A stretch of DNA of 64,000 nucleotides from Virgibacillus sp. SK37 (GTDB lineage Bacteria > Bacillota > Bacilli > Bacillales > Amphibacillaceae), in assembly GCF_000725285.1 (NCBI RefSeq), contig NZ_CP007161.1:1783911-1847910 (forward strand), written 5' to 3'. Below are positions 8,732 to 17,050 of the stretch, in pieces (within the stretch, counting starts at the first letter, position 1; every line of letters starts with the position of its first letter). Both the position numbers and the translations under genes were made by a program. Under the pieces are notes generated by a model, which was not told where the DNA came from, searched no databases, and saw only the letters and a program-made list of their open reading frames with translations.

Positions 8732-10045
8732 ATGGAAACGACTAGTTTTCAAGATTTCTCATTTCACCCAGTTATGAACGATATAATTAAAAGATTAAAC
8801 TTTCACGAACCAACTCCAATTCAACGAAAAGTGATACCAGCCGTTTTGGAAGGGAAAAGTGTGATTGGTCAATCACGCACTGGTTCGGGAAAAACGCATG
8901 CATTTCTGTTGCCATTAATTAACAAAATAGATGCAAATAAGCGGGAAGTACAATTTGTCATTACTGCACCTACACGTGAGTTAGCAACACAATTATTTGA
9001 TGAAGTGAAAAAAGTTATCCATTATGCAGGTAGGGATCAACAATGGAATGCTAAGTTATTAGTAGGTGGTACAGATAAGCAGAAAATGATGGAAAAACTA
9101 AAAGAACCTCCACATATCGTGGTGGGGACCCCAGGTCGCATTCTGGATATGGTGAAAGAGGATGCTCTTTCTATCTATACTGCTAAATCCTTTGTAATTG
9201 ATGAAGCAGATCTAATGCTTGATTTAGGCTTCATCCATGAAGTGGATCAACTTTTGGTGCGGGCAGATCAACAAATACAGTTGTTAGTTTTTTCTGCAAC
9301 TATTCCACAAAAACTACAACATTTTCTAAAGAAATATTTAGATAACCCTGTTCATATTAAAATGGAGGATCATTTTTCTCCAGAGACAATGGAACATCTA
9401 TTAGTTGATGTGAAGCATCGTGAAGAAGCTGATATTATTTATGAAATCTCAAAAACGATCCAGCCATACTTAGCTATTATCTTTACAAATGGAAAAGAGT
9501 TGGCAAATCAGTTAGCTGCTTCTCTTCAGGACAGAGGAATAGATGTGGGGCTTATCCATGGTGGGCTTGCACCTAGGGAGAGGAAACGTGTCTTGAAGGA
9601 AATTCAAGGATTACGTTATCAGTATATTGTTGCAACTGATTTAGCGGCTAGAGGTATTGATATAAAAGGAGTTAGTCATGTAATAAATGCACAAATTCCG
9701 AAAGAAGAAGAGTTCTATATCCATAGAGTCGGACGAACTGCTCGTGCAGGAATGGAAGGCACTGCAATTAGTTTATATAGAGAAAATGATCTTAAATTAA
9801 TTTCTAAATTAGAACAAAAAGGTTTGGAATTCACTTATGTCGACGTACGTAATGGGGAATGGAAGGATGCTAAACCATGGAACCAGCGTTCACTTCGCAA
9901 AAATGCAGCAACAGATATTGACAAAGAAGCATGGAAACGCGTTACTAAAGCAAAAAAGGTAAAACCAGGGTATAAAAAGAAGATGAAAAAACAACATGCT
10001 TCAATAAAAAAGCAATTAAGCAAAAATAATAAATTTAAAAAGTAA
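8732..10045 (+). CDS. cshB: DEAD-box RNA helicase CshB
   Basis: About 437 residues, matching B. subtilis CshB (YqfR). Helicase motifs appear in order: Walker A SRTGSGKT, motif Ia TAPTREL, DEAD box VIDEAD, motif III FSATIP, and motif VI HRVGRTARAG, followed by a basic Lys-rich tail. It remodels RNA, with roles in cold growth and ribosome assembly in relatives. The ATG at 8732 follows AAAGGAG; a longer in-frame start at 8624 overlaps yqfO and lacks a site. nfo follows at once. Confidence 0.93.
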   Translation: METTSFQDFSFHPVMNDIIKRLNFHEPTPIQRKVIPAVLEGKSVIGQSRTGSGKTHAFLLPLINKIDANKREVQFVITAPTRELATQLFDEVKKVIHYAGRDQQWNAKLLVGGTDKQKMMEKLKEPPHIVVGTPGRILDMVKEDALSIYTAKSFVIDEADLMLDLGFIHEVDQLLVRADQQIQLLVFSATIPQKLQHFLKKYLDNPVHIKMEDHFSPETMEHLLVDVKHREEADIIYEISKTIQPYLAIIFTNGKELANQLAASLQDRGIDVGLIHGGLAPRERKRVLKEIQGLRYQYIVATDLAARGIDIKGVSHVINAQIPKEEEFYIHRVGRTARAGMEGTAISLYRENDLKLISKLEQKGLEFTYVDVRNGEWKDAKPWNQRSLRKNAATDIDKEAWKRVTKAKKVKPGYKKKMKKQHASIKKQLSKNNKFKK

Positions 10046-10075
10046 TGGATAATCAGGTGAGGGAGAGTGCAAAAT

Positions 10076-10969
10076 TTGGTAAAGATTGGGTCACATGTTT
10101 CCATGAGCGGAAAGAAAATGTTATTAGGATCGAGTGAGGAAGCTGCATCCTATGGAGCTAACACCTTTATGATTTATACAGGAGCTCCTCAAAATACGAG
10201 AAGAAAACCAATTGAAGAGTTAAACATTATTGCTGGAAGAGAACATATGGCGGAGCATGGAATAGAGGATGTTATCGTTCATGCACCTTATATCATTAAT
10301 ATTGGTAATACAATAAAGCCAGCAACCTATGAGCTTGGAGTAACTTTTTTAAGGAATGAAATTGAAAGAACAGAAGCAATTGGAGCAAGACAAATTGTAC
10401 TGCATCCTGGTGCACACGTAGGTGAAGGAGCGGAACAGGGAATTAAAAAGATTATTGAAGGGTTAAATGAAGTACTGGAAAAAGATAGTGAAGTACAAAT
10501 CGCTTTAGAAACGATGGCTGGAAAAGGAACCGAAATAGGTAGAACTTTTGATGAAATTGCGAAAATAATGGATGGCGTGACCCATAATGAGAATTTGTCT
10601 GTATGTATGGATACATGCCACATCCACGATGCAGGTTATAATATCATTGAAGACTTTGATGGTGTTTTGAATGAGTTTGATAACATCATTGGTTTAGACA
10701 AATTAAAAGTGATCCATGTAAATGATAGTAAAAATGTTCAGGGAGCGCATAAAGATAGACATGAGAATATTGGCTTTGGCCATATTGGTTTTGAAGCATT
10801 ACATTATATTGTTCATCATCCTCAGTTGAAGGATTTACCAAAGATATTGGAAACACCTTATGTTGGAGAGGATAAGAAAAATAAAAAGCCCCCTTATAAG
10901 TTTGAAATTGAAATGCTTAAAGCGGAGAAATTTAACCCGAAATTAAAAGATATTATTATGCAAGCATAG
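10076..10969 (+). CDS. nfo: Endonuclease IV (AP endonuclease)
   Basis: The 297-residue product matches the YqfS/Nfo family of zinc enzymes that nick DNA 5' of abasic sites. Conserved stretches include [57 protein letters not shown] and [12 protein letters not shown], which carry the His/Asp/Glu zinc ligands. The TTG at 10076 was chosen because GGTGAGGGAG lies about 10 bases upstream and the length then equals B. subtilis YqfS; a GTG at 10067 is too close to that site. B. subtilis also has this gene after cshB. Confidence 0.93.
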   Translation: MVKIGSHVSMSGKKMLLGSSEEAASYGANTFMIYTGAPQNTRRKPIEELNIIAGREHMAEHGIEDVIVHAPYIINIGNTIKPATYELGVTFLRNEIERTEAIGARQIVLHPGAHVGEGAEQGIKKIIEGLNEVLEKDSEVQIALETMAGKGTEIGRTFDEIAKIMDGVTHNENLSVCMDTCHIHDAGYNIIEDFDGVLNEFDNIIGLDKLKVIHVNDSKNVQGAHKDRHENIGFGHIGFEALHYIVHHPQLKDLPKILETPYVGEDKKNKKPPYKFEIEMLKAEKFNPKLKDIIMQA

Positions 10970-10973
10970 AAAA

Positions 10974-11022
10974 AAACAAAAGCGCGAGCGCCCTGAAGCA
11001 AGGCAGGATGCGTACTCGTCCT
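10974..11022. repeat. GC-rich AGCGCGAGCGCC element
   Basis: A short GC-rich stretch beginning AGCGCGAGCGCCCTG stands out in this AT-rich DNA, just after nfo. It resembles one half of short interspersed palindromic elements seen in halophilic Bacillaceae. That comparison is from memory and was not searched. Confidence 0.4.
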
Positions 11023-11038
11023 CTTTCTTTACTTTAAA

Positions 11039-11065
11039 AAAACTGCCGTAATGGCAGTTTTTTTG
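11039..11065 (+). terminator. Intrinsic terminator after nfo
   Basis: ACTGCC GTAAT GGCAGT is followed by seven T's and preceded by a run of A's, so it can end nfo on the plus strand and possibly yqfT on the minus strand. Confidence 0.85.
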
Positions 11066-11147
11066 TGCTTAGGGAACGAGTTGGGTTAATTTTTATTACT
11101 AAGTAAGTCATGTACAGCTTCAACGGCTACGGCTATACTCGTTAGTA

Positions 11148-11435
11148 TTATTCATCAAACAAATGCTCTACTCCATATGATTTAATTAGCTTATAAAAAA
11201 CTTTTTGGGCTTTCCTTGCGGTTTCCAAGTCTGTAATCCTTGCTAAATCTCTAAACATTACCTCTCTGCCATTACTTGTAAAAGGATCGATTGGTTTTTG
11301 ATGCAAATAATTTATAATTTGTTTCGCCTCTGTTTGGGTTAGCGTAAAACCATATTCCTTTCCATAATTAACCAATTCATCTACACTAATTTGTTTAAGT
11401 TTGTTTTTGATAAGTCCTTTGATAAAGGTGGACAT
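11148..11435 (-). CDS. yqfT: DUF2624 family protein (YqfT-like)
   Basis: This 95-residue protein (start MSTFIKGLIKNKLKQIS) has the helical pattern of the DUF2624 family found beside nfo in Bacillaceae. The segment AKQIINYLHQKP is typical. The function is unknown. It reads opposite to nfo. In B. subtilis yqfT also lies next to yqfS, so the position supports the call. AAAGGAGTTAT sits before the ATG on the minus strand. Confidence 0.8.
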   Translation of the reverse strand: MSTFIKGLIKNKLKQISVDELVNYGKEYGFTLTQTEAKQIINYLHQKPIDPFTSNGREVMFRDLARITDLETARKAQKVFYKLIKSYGVEHLFDE

Positions 11436-11606
11436 GTGGGATAACTCCTTTAAACATATTAATTTTTTAATACGTACTATTTCATCTTATTCAGTATAAC
11501 TGGAAAATTTACTTGTCTACCGTAGAAATTTCCATAAACTAACACAAATTATTCAATTCTCTTTCCATAAACTATAAATGCACCTCAAAAAAAGGAGGTT
11601 ATAGGA

Positions 11607-11987
11607 ATGGATGAATTCCAAGATTATAAAAATAATCAAATGGAAAAACCACCTGAACATGGAGAACAAGCAACAAATGACGCCTTAGATATACAACCCG
11701 ACAGTACCAGAGATGAAGAATTTGCTGCAGAATTGACAGCTGAAGACTATAACACAATTGCTGATCAGAATGAAGATACAGGTACTGAAACGAATTCCAT
11801 GTACGGCTGGATAGGAGTTGCGTTATCAGTTATATCTTTTTTCATGTGGCCAGTAATTTTGGGGGCAGCTGGTATTATTTTTGGTTTTATTTCGAGAGGA
11901 CGTAATGCGGATACACTCGGAAATATTGCCATAGGGGCTGGGGCAGTTTCTATTCTGATCTCCTTATTTATATTGCCATTTGTATAA
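11607..11987 (+). CDS. yqfX: Small membrane protein, YqfX-like
   Basis: The 126 residues divide into an acidic, low-complexity N-terminal half (about 1-65, rich in D, E, Q and N) and a C-terminal half with two membrane helices separated by FISRGRN. The layout and position match B. subtilis YqfX, a conserved membrane protein of unknown role. AAAGGAGG precedes the ATG with good spacing. It is convergent with the next gene, and a shared terminator lies between them. Confidence 0.75.
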   Translation: MDEFQDYKNNQMEKPPEHGEQATNDALDIQPDSTRDEEFAAELTAEDYNTIADQNEDTGTETNSMYGWIGVALSVISFFMWPVILGAAGIIFGFISRGRNADTLGNIAIGAGAVSILISLFILPFV

Positions 11988-11988
11988 A

Positions 11989-12026
11989 GAAATAAGGGCT
12001 GTGGTTCAGCCCTTATTTTTGTGTGT
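11989..12026. terminator. Bidirectional terminator between yqfX and yqfZ
   Basis: AAATAAGGGCTG and CAGCCCTTATTT form a near-perfect stem with a 3-base loop. It overlaps the 3' end of the minus-strand gene and serves both convergent genes. Confidence 0.85.
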
Positions 12027-12330
12027 AAAGAGGAAAATAATAATACATATTTCTTTTTAAATTTCTTGGATTCACATGTGGGTTTAATATTTTAAAATCA
12101 TTTATTGCCATCTTATCTTTAATAGTAGTAAGTTGTTGGTTGTTATTTACTTTTCTAATTATAGATAATACGGTATCATCTTCCTCTACCATTACTTGCA
12201 CGGCAGTAAAACTTAATGCCGAATCTTTAATAGGATGAACCGGACCTATGCCAATAGTTAAATCTTTGTACACAGCCATAATAAACAGTAGTACAATAAG
12301 ATATAGGAATAGTTTTTTCATCGTACTCAT
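12013..12330 (-). CDS. yqfZ: YqfZ-like LysM-type small exported protein
   Basis: The 105-residue protein has an N-terminal signal or anchor helix (KKLFLYLIVLLFIMAVY) and then a LysM-like module (VQVMVEEDDTVLSIIRKVN ... FKILNPHVNPRNLKRNMYYYFP). In B. subtilis YqfZ is a small LysM protein of the forespore programme next to yqgA, which fits the position here, though the LysM match is loose. The minus-strand ATG at 12330 follows AAGGAG by six bases; an internal ATG three codons later is also possible. Confidence 0.7.
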   Translation of the reverse strand: MSTMKKLFLYLIVLLFIMAVYKDLTIGIGPVHPIKDSALSFTAVQVMVEEDDTVLSIIRKVNNNQQLTTIKDKMAINDFKILNPHVNPRNLKRNMYYYFPLYTQK

Positions 12331-12396
12331 TTCAGTCTCCTTTTTGAAACCATTTATATTTCATGAACGTATAACATAAGGAAAGGAGGTCATAAC

Positions 12397-13029
12397 GTGG
12401 AGATCTTTGAGTTAGCATGGATTGGATTTATTATCACTTGTTTAGGTACTTTATTTTTAATTGGAGAAGTTATTGTAAATATGCGAGGGATTTTTGCTTT
12501 GTTGGGAATAGGTTTTATTACTATCTATTTTGCAACATATGTTGATACAGGCTCCTTTTTTATTATGCTTATTATTTACTTTGTAGGATTATTACTTATC
12601 ATCATAGATGGAAAGCTTTTGAACGATGGCACATTGACCACCTTAGGAATCGCCAGCATGCTTACTTCTGTAGCTTTAGCGGCCCCTGACTTAACTACAG
12701 GCCTATATGCAGTTTTAGGTGTATTAATTGGTGGAGGGCTCTCATTATTCTTTTTAAAGGTATTCAAACGAAGGGATATGTGGAGCAAAATTACACTAAA
12801 AGATCAGCTGACCAAGGAAGCTGGTTATAATTCCATGAATAATACGTACGAGGGGTTAGTTGGACAGAAAGGTATAACCCTAAATGATATGAGACCGGTT
12901 GGTACGGTTAGGATTAATAAAAAGGATTACAGTGCAGTGTCAAACGGTGAGTGGATAGCTAGAGATACCGATGTTCTTGTAAGCCAAGTGGATGGAACAA
13001 AAATACTTGTTGAAAAAATAAATAATTAG
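12397..13029 (+). CDS. NfeD-like membrane protein
   Basis: The 210-residue protein has about five hydrophobic helices (residues 5-125) and then a soluble C-terminal domain with the OB-fold look of NfeD proteins (EGLVGQKGITLNDMRPVGTVRI ... DTDVLVSQVDGTKILVEKI). Such proteins partner with flotillin or stomatin family proteins in membrane microdomains. No flotillin gene is beside it here, so the partner is unknown. The GTG start follows AAAGGAGG by six bases. Confidence 0.85.
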   Translation: MEIFELAWIGFIITCLGTLFLIGEVIVNMRGIFALLGIGFITIYFATYVDTGSFFIMLIIYFVGLLLIIIDGKLLNDGTLTTLGIASMLTSVALAAPDLTTGLYAVLGVLIGGGLSLFFLKVFKRRDMWSKITLKDQLTKEAGYNSMNNTYEGLVGQKGITLNDMRPVGTVRINKKDYSAVSNGEWIARDTDVLVSQVDGTKILVEKINN

Positions 13030-13032
13030 TAA

Positions 13033-13073
13033 AAATAAATCCTTGCTATATATATTTGGCAAGGATTTATTTG
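13033..13073 (+). terminator. Intrinsic terminator after nfeD-like gene
   Basis: AAATAAATCCTTGC and GCAAGGATTTATTT pair around a loop of about 12 bases. The T-tract is part of the right arm. Confidence 0.8.
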
Positions 13074-13316
13074 TGAGGTGGAATAAATAAATCAGCAGCA
13101 AAGTTTTTCACTTGAGTAGCTTTACATTTTTTAGTTACAAGCTGAAATGCTGGAATGAAAATTATCAGATAGGGTAGTAACTAATAGGGGATACTTAGAT
13201 GGATTGTAAATTTTATGTTAAATATATAGTAAGAGCCTTTACAAACTATAAACAAATAATTAATAATGGATAAGGAATTACGACAATATTCAACATTTGT
13301 TAAATGAAGGGCAGGT

Positions 13317-14948
13317 ATGTACGTGGAAATCGATATACAAGCATTGCTGTTTGAATTTATTGGTGGTCTGGGAATATTCCTTCTCGGGATCAAGTATATG
13401 GGTGAGGGCTTGCAAAAATCAGCAGGAGACAGGCTCAGAGATATACTTGATAAATTTACAAGTAACCCTTTTATGGGAGTGCTTGCTGGGATCATAGTAA
13501 CTGTTCTTATCCAAAGTAGTTCAGGTACTACTGTATTAACTGTTGGACTTGTTAATGCTGGTTTTATGACCTTAAGACAAGCAATTGGCGTTATAATGGG
13601 TGCAAACGTAGGTACCACAGTTACAGCATTCATTATTGGTATTGACATTGGAGAATATGCACTTCCTATTATTGCTGTGGGTTGTTTCTTGTTATTTTTC
13701 TTTAGCAATCAAAAAGTCAATGCAATTGGACAAACTATCTTTGGTTTTGGTGCTTTGTTTTTTGGTTTGGAGCTAATGAGCAGTGGTATGTCTCCTCTTC
13801 GTTCTTTAGAATCATTCCATGAATTAACTGTTAACATGAGCTCAAATCCAATCCTGGGGGTAATAATTGGAACTGTTTTCACACTAATTGTACAAAGTTC
13901 CAGTGCCACAATAGGAATATTACAGGGGCTATTTGCTGAAGGTGCAATTGAATTAAAAGCAGCCTTACCTGTCTTATTTGGTGATAACCTTGGAACAACA
14001 ATCACTGCTATTATTGCATCGATTGGGGCTTCAGTTGCAGCAAAAAGAGCAGCATATACACATGTAATCTTTAATTTAGTCGGGGCTACCATATTTTTGG
14101 TATTTTTGGGAGTATTTACACAACTTATTATTTACTTACAAAACCAGCTTAACCTAAACCCTGAAATGACTATTGCATTTGCTCACGGAAGCTTTAACAT
14201 TACGAATACAATTATTCAATTTCCTTTTATTGGGGCTCTCGCATGGATTGTAACTAAAATCATTCCTGGCGAAGATACTATTGTCGAATTCAAACCAAAG
14301 CATCTTAATCCTATATTTATTCAACAATCCTCTACTTTAGCATTAGATCAAGCAAAAGCTGAAGTTATTCGGATGGGTGAATATGCATATAAGGGTTTGG
14401 AAGAAACAAACTTGTATTTGAATACACATCAACAGAAACATTCGGAAATTGCAATGCAAATAGAAGGTGCGATTAACAATCTGGATCGAAAAATAACAGA
14501 TTATTTAATTGATATTTCTTCCGGTTCACTTTCTGAGTTCGAGAGTGCTAAGCACACCGCGCTAATGGACTCTGTAAGGGATATCGAGAGAATAGGTGAC
14601 CATTTCGAGAATATTATTGAGTTAATTGATTATAAAATATCAAATAAAGTAAACTTAACAGAAAAAGCTCAAGAAGATCTTAATGATATGTTTGATTTAA
14701 CGATTTCTACGGTTAAGCAAGCAGTAGATGCACTTGATAAGATGGATCGTGAAGCAGCTCTGGCAGTAATTCAAAAAGAAGATCAAATTGATAAGATGGA
14801 AAGAAACTACAGAAAAAAACATATTATACGAATGAATGAAGGTCAATGCACGGGCTCAGCTGGTATTGTATTTGTTGACATTATTAGTAATCTTGAGCGT
14901 ATTGGCGATCATGCAGTAAATATTGCAGAAGAAGTTCTTGGTGAATAA
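13317..14948 (+). CDS. Na+/phosphate cotransporter family protein (NptA/YjbB type) with PhoU tail
   Basis: The 543-residue protein has an N-terminal membrane part (about 1-320) with the two repeated Na/Pi motifs, VTVLIQSSSGTTVLTVGLV near 62 and FTLIVQSSSATIGILQGL near 190. The C-terminal part (about 340-543) holds PhoU-like helical repeats with DSVRDIERIGDHFENI and SNLERIGDHAVNIAE. Such proteins import phosphate with sodium. AAGGGCAGGT precedes the ATG. A strong terminator follows. Confidence 0.92.
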   Translation: MYVEIDIQALLFEFIGGLGIFLLGIKYMGEGLQKSAGDRLRDILDKFTSNPFMGVLAGIIVTVLIQSSSGTTVLTVGLVNAGFMTLRQAIGVIMGANVGTTVTAFIIGIDIGEYALPIIAVGCFLLFFFSNQKVNAIGQTIFGFGALFFGLELMSSGMSPLRSLESFHELTVNMSSNPILGVIIGTVFTLIVQSSSATIGILQGLFAEGAIELKAALPVLFGDNLGTTITAIIASIGASVAAKRAAYTHVIFNLVGATIFLVFLGVFTQLIIYLQNQLNLNPEMTIAFAHGSFNITNTIIQFPFIGALAWIVTKIIPGEDTIVEFKPKHLNPIFIQQSSTLALDQAKAEVIRMGEYAYKGLEETNLYLNTHQQKHSEIAMQIEGAINNLDRKITDYLIDISSGSLSEFESAKHTALMDSVRDIERIGDHFENIIELIDYKISNKVNLTEKAQEDLNDMFDLTISTVKQAVDALDKMDREAALAVIQKEDQIDKMERNYRKKHIIRMNEGQCTGSAGIVFVDIISNLERIGDHAVNIAEEVLGE

Positions 14949-14981
14949 AAAAGCAGAGGGTGGGGCCCCTCTGCTTTTTAA
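14946..14981 (+). terminator. Intrinsic terminator after the Na/Pi transporter
   Basis: AAAAGCAGAGG / CCTCTGCTTTT with a GC-rich loop and a T-run, overlapping the stop codon. Confidence 0.9.
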
Positions 14982-15235
14982 TTACTACAATATATATAAA
15001 GATAAATTTGTAATAAATTAACCTCTGCGTTTGAAAGTAAGCAGTTGCTTATTGTATAATAATTGGTTGTATAGTAAGTAAAGTTTGCATATCAACATGA
15101 TCTATCCAAAATTTATTTTATTAATTTTATAATTTTATATTGAAATTCATAATTGTCCATGCTATAGTATATATTGTTGTTTCAGAGAAAACTAATACAT
15201 AATTAATAAATAAAATATCTTTTATAAAAAAGTTG
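14982..15235. other. AT-rich region upstream of the tRNA cluster
   Basis: No gene is seen. The stretch is strongly AT-rich and has no frame with a ribosome site. It may act as an UP-element-rich upstream region for the tRNA promoter that follows. Confidence 0.4.
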
Positions 15236-15264
15236 TTGACATATTTTGTCGAACATGGTAAATT
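15236..15264 (+). promoter_or_regulatory. SigA-type promoter of the tRNA cluster
   Basis: TTGACA (15236-15241), a 17-base spacer and TAAATT (15259-15264) fit a vegetative promoter. It sits about 60 bases before the first tRNA, with AT-rich DNA upstream. Confidence 0.7.
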
Positions 15265-15326
15265 ATATTTCGTTGCTGTTATTTTAAACACTGTAACAAG
15301 CCTTACATGATATCATATCTTTTTAT

Positions 15327-15401
15327 TCCACAGTAGCTCAGTGGTAGAGCTATCGGCTGTTAACCGATCGGTCGTAGGTTCGAATCCTACCTGTGGAGCC
15401 A
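15327..15401 (+). tRNA. tRNA-Asn (GTT)
   Basis: Acceptor arms TCCACAG / CTGTGGA close the cloverleaf, the anticodon loop is CTGTTAA, and the T-loop is TTCGAAT. CCA is encoded, with discriminator G. First gene of a six-tRNA cluster. Confidence 0.96.
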
Positions 15402-15405
15402 TTAT

Positions 15406-15482
15406 GGCGGTGTAGCTCAGCTGGCGAGAGCGTACGGTTCATACCCGTGAGGTCGGGGGTTCGATCCCCTCCGCCGCTACCA
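15406..15482 (+). tRNA. tRNA-Met (CAT), elongator type
   Basis: The cloverleaf begins GGCGGTGTAGCTCAG and has a CAT anticodon in TTCATAC. The first pair of the acceptor stem is formed, unlike initiator tRNA, and the body matches the B. subtilis elongator Met tRNA. CCA is encoded. Confidence 0.93.
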
Positions 15483-15492
15483 TAAAAATCAT

Positions 15493-15569
15493 GGCGGTCG
15501 TGGCGAAGTGGTGAACGCACCGGATTGTGGCTCCGGCATTCGTGGGTTCGATCCCCACCGGTCGCCCCA
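15493..15569 (+). tRNA. tRNA-His (GTG)
   Basis: The anticodon loop is ATTGTGG. The gene-encoded extra 5' G (G-1) at 15493 pairs with discriminator C73 at 15566, the histidine identity pair, and CCA is encoded. Confidence 0.95.
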
Positions 15570-15587
15570 TAAAATTGAAAAAGAAAC

Positions 15588-15664
15588 GGACCCTTAGCTC
15601 AGTTGGTTAGAGCTATCGGCTCATAACCGATCGGTCGCAGGTTCGAGTCCTGCAGGGTCCACCA
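15588..15664 (+). tRNA. tRNA-Ile (CAT, lysidine-modified type)
   Basis: It starts GGACCCTTAGCTCAG and has anticodon CAT within CTCATAA. The body and acceptor match Bacillus tRNA-Ile2 rather than Met tRNAs; TilS would convert the wobble C to lysidine to read AUA. The CAT anticodon alone would suggest Met, so the assignment rests on body sequence. Confidence 0.88.
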
Positions 15665-15673
15665 TAAAAACTC

Positions 15674-15766
15674 GGAGGAATACCCAAGTCTGGCTGAAGG
15701 GATCGGTCTTGAAAACCGACAGGGGTGTCAAAGCCCGCGGGGGTTCGAATCCCTCTTCCTCCTCCA
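15674..15766 (+). tRNA. tRNA-Ser (TGA)
   Basis: A long-variable-arm tRNA (93 bases) with anticodon TGA in TCTTGAAA. The acceptor is GGAGGAA / TTCCTCC and CCA is encoded. The discriminator base is T, where G is the norm for serine tRNAs; see findings. Confidence 0.95.
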
Positions 15767-15806
15767 TACATATTTATTGATTCAGAGAAAGTTTAACATA
15801 ATACTT

Positions 15807-15882
15807 GGCTCGGTAGCTCAGTCGGTAGAGCAAGGGACTGAAAATCCCTGTGTCGGCGGTTCGATTCCGTCCCGAGCCACCA
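15807..15882 (+). tRNA. tRNA-Phe (GAA)
   Basis: Acceptor GGCTCGG / CCGAGCC, anticodon loop CTGAAAA, T-loop TTCGATT, encoded CCA. Last tRNA of the cluster, followed by a terminator. Confidence 0.96.
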
Positions 15883-15890
15883 TTACAATG

Positions 15891-15913
15891 ACAAGCCGTA
15901 TGCTTGTTTTTTT
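15891..15913 (+). terminator. Intrinsic terminator of the tRNA cluster
   Basis: A short CAAGC / GCTTG hairpin is followed by seven T's, eight bases after tRNA-Phe. Confidence 0.8.
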
Positions 15914-16120
15914 GTTATCTAAAAAAGTGTGTATAACTAAACGAAGCAATAGTTATATTCAAGCGTTCACCTCCATTACTATTGGATTGCTTGCGTTTTT
16001 GTTCCTTTTTTATCCATGCATATTATTTGCAAGTGGGTAGGACCTCTGATAATCTTAAAATGTAAAGGGTGAATTTTCAATCCTTTTAATAAGAAATTAT
16101 TTTAGAGGAGGACGATAAAC

Positions 16121-16732
16121 ATGGCAAAATTTGAATTACCAGAACTACCATACGCGTATGATGCGCTAGAACCTACTATTGATAAAGAAACGATGAATAT
16201 TCACCATACGAAGCACCATAATACTTATGTGACTAAGCTAAACGGTGCTTTGGAAGGTCATGAGGATCTTAAAAACAAATCTCTAAACGACCTTATCAGC
16301 AATTTAGATGCCGTGCCGGAGAATATTCGCACAGCAGTTCGTAATAACGGTGGCGGTCATGCAAACCACAGTCTTTTCTGGAAGCTAATGTCTCCAAATG
16401 GTGGCGGCAAGCCAACAGGTGAAGTTGCAGATAAGATTAATGATAAGTATGGCAGCTTTGAGAAATTCCAAGAAGAATTTGCAGCAGCAGCTGCTGGCCG
16501 TTTTGGATCTGGCTGGGCATGGTTAGTAGTAAATAACGGAGAAATTGAAATCATGAGTACTCCAAATCAAGATAACCCGTTAATGGAAGGAAAGAAACCA
16601 ATTTTGGGACTTGATGTTTGGGAGCATGCTTACTATTTAAAATATCAAAATAAGCGTCCTGATTATATTTCAGCTTTCTGGAATGTAGTCAACTGGGATG
16701 AAGTAGAAAAGAATTACAACGAAGCTAAATAA
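16121..16732 (+). CDS. sodA: Manganese superoxide dismutase
   Basis: The 203-residue protein is the normal length for MnSOD. Metal ligands are seen in [11 protein letters not shown] (His27 region), [10 protein letters not shown] (His) and [15 protein letters not shown] (Asp and His). GGGKP and GSGWAWL are typical of the Mn/Fe family. It removes superoxide in the cytoplasm. AGAGGAGG precedes the ATG. The gene lies upstream of yqgE-pbpA as in B. subtilis. Confidence 0.97.
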   Translation: MAKFELPELPYAYDALEPTIDKETMNIHHTKHHNTYVTKLNGALEGHEDLKNKSLNDLISNLDAVPENIRTAVRNNGGGHANHSLFWKLMSPNGGGKPTGEVADKINDKYGSFEKFQEEFAAAAAGRFGSGWAWLVVNNGEIEIMSTPNQDNPLMEGKKPILGLDVWEHAYYLKYQNKRPDYISAFWNVVNWDEVEKNYNEAK

Positions 16733-16745
16733 GCTTTATAGAGAT

Positions 16746-16784
16746 TAAAAAAGCGCGTGAATCGTTCACGCGCTTTTTTATTTT
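16746..16784 (+). terminator. Intrinsic terminator after sodA
   Basis: AAAAAAGCGCGTGAA / TTCACGCGCTTTTTT, a long GC-rich stem with a tiny loop. Confidence 0.92.
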
Positions 16785-17050
16785 GCTGTTCGGTTCTTAA
16801 TATATATATTGGAATGTACTCAATGTTACGTATCAATACAGGTTTATCCGCTTTCTATAATGGTTTAGATTCTCACTAGTTCGTTGCAGTTTTCTCCTAT
16901 TATGGATGTATAAGTAAATCTGTAATCCACTATTTGCAATGGAACCTATTTTGCATCCATTCAGAGACCGATATTACTGCTTTTCCTTATAAGTTGAATA
17001 TCTCTATCCCTTTTGCCCAAACTATGAATGATACAAAAAGGAGTTTGGAT

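Noticed and set aside
13181-13708. Minus-strand frame of 175 residues
   Set aside because: It is antisense to the Na/Pi transporter, has no start signals, and its residue pattern is a mirror of the membrane gene.
15777-16040. Plus-strand frame of 87 residues
   Set aside because: It runs through tRNA-Phe and the cluster terminator, with no ribosome site.
16934-17050. N-terminal extension of the YqgE-like protein
   Set aside because: AAAAAGGAG sits just before the ATG at 17051, and the extension adds residues not expected in the family.
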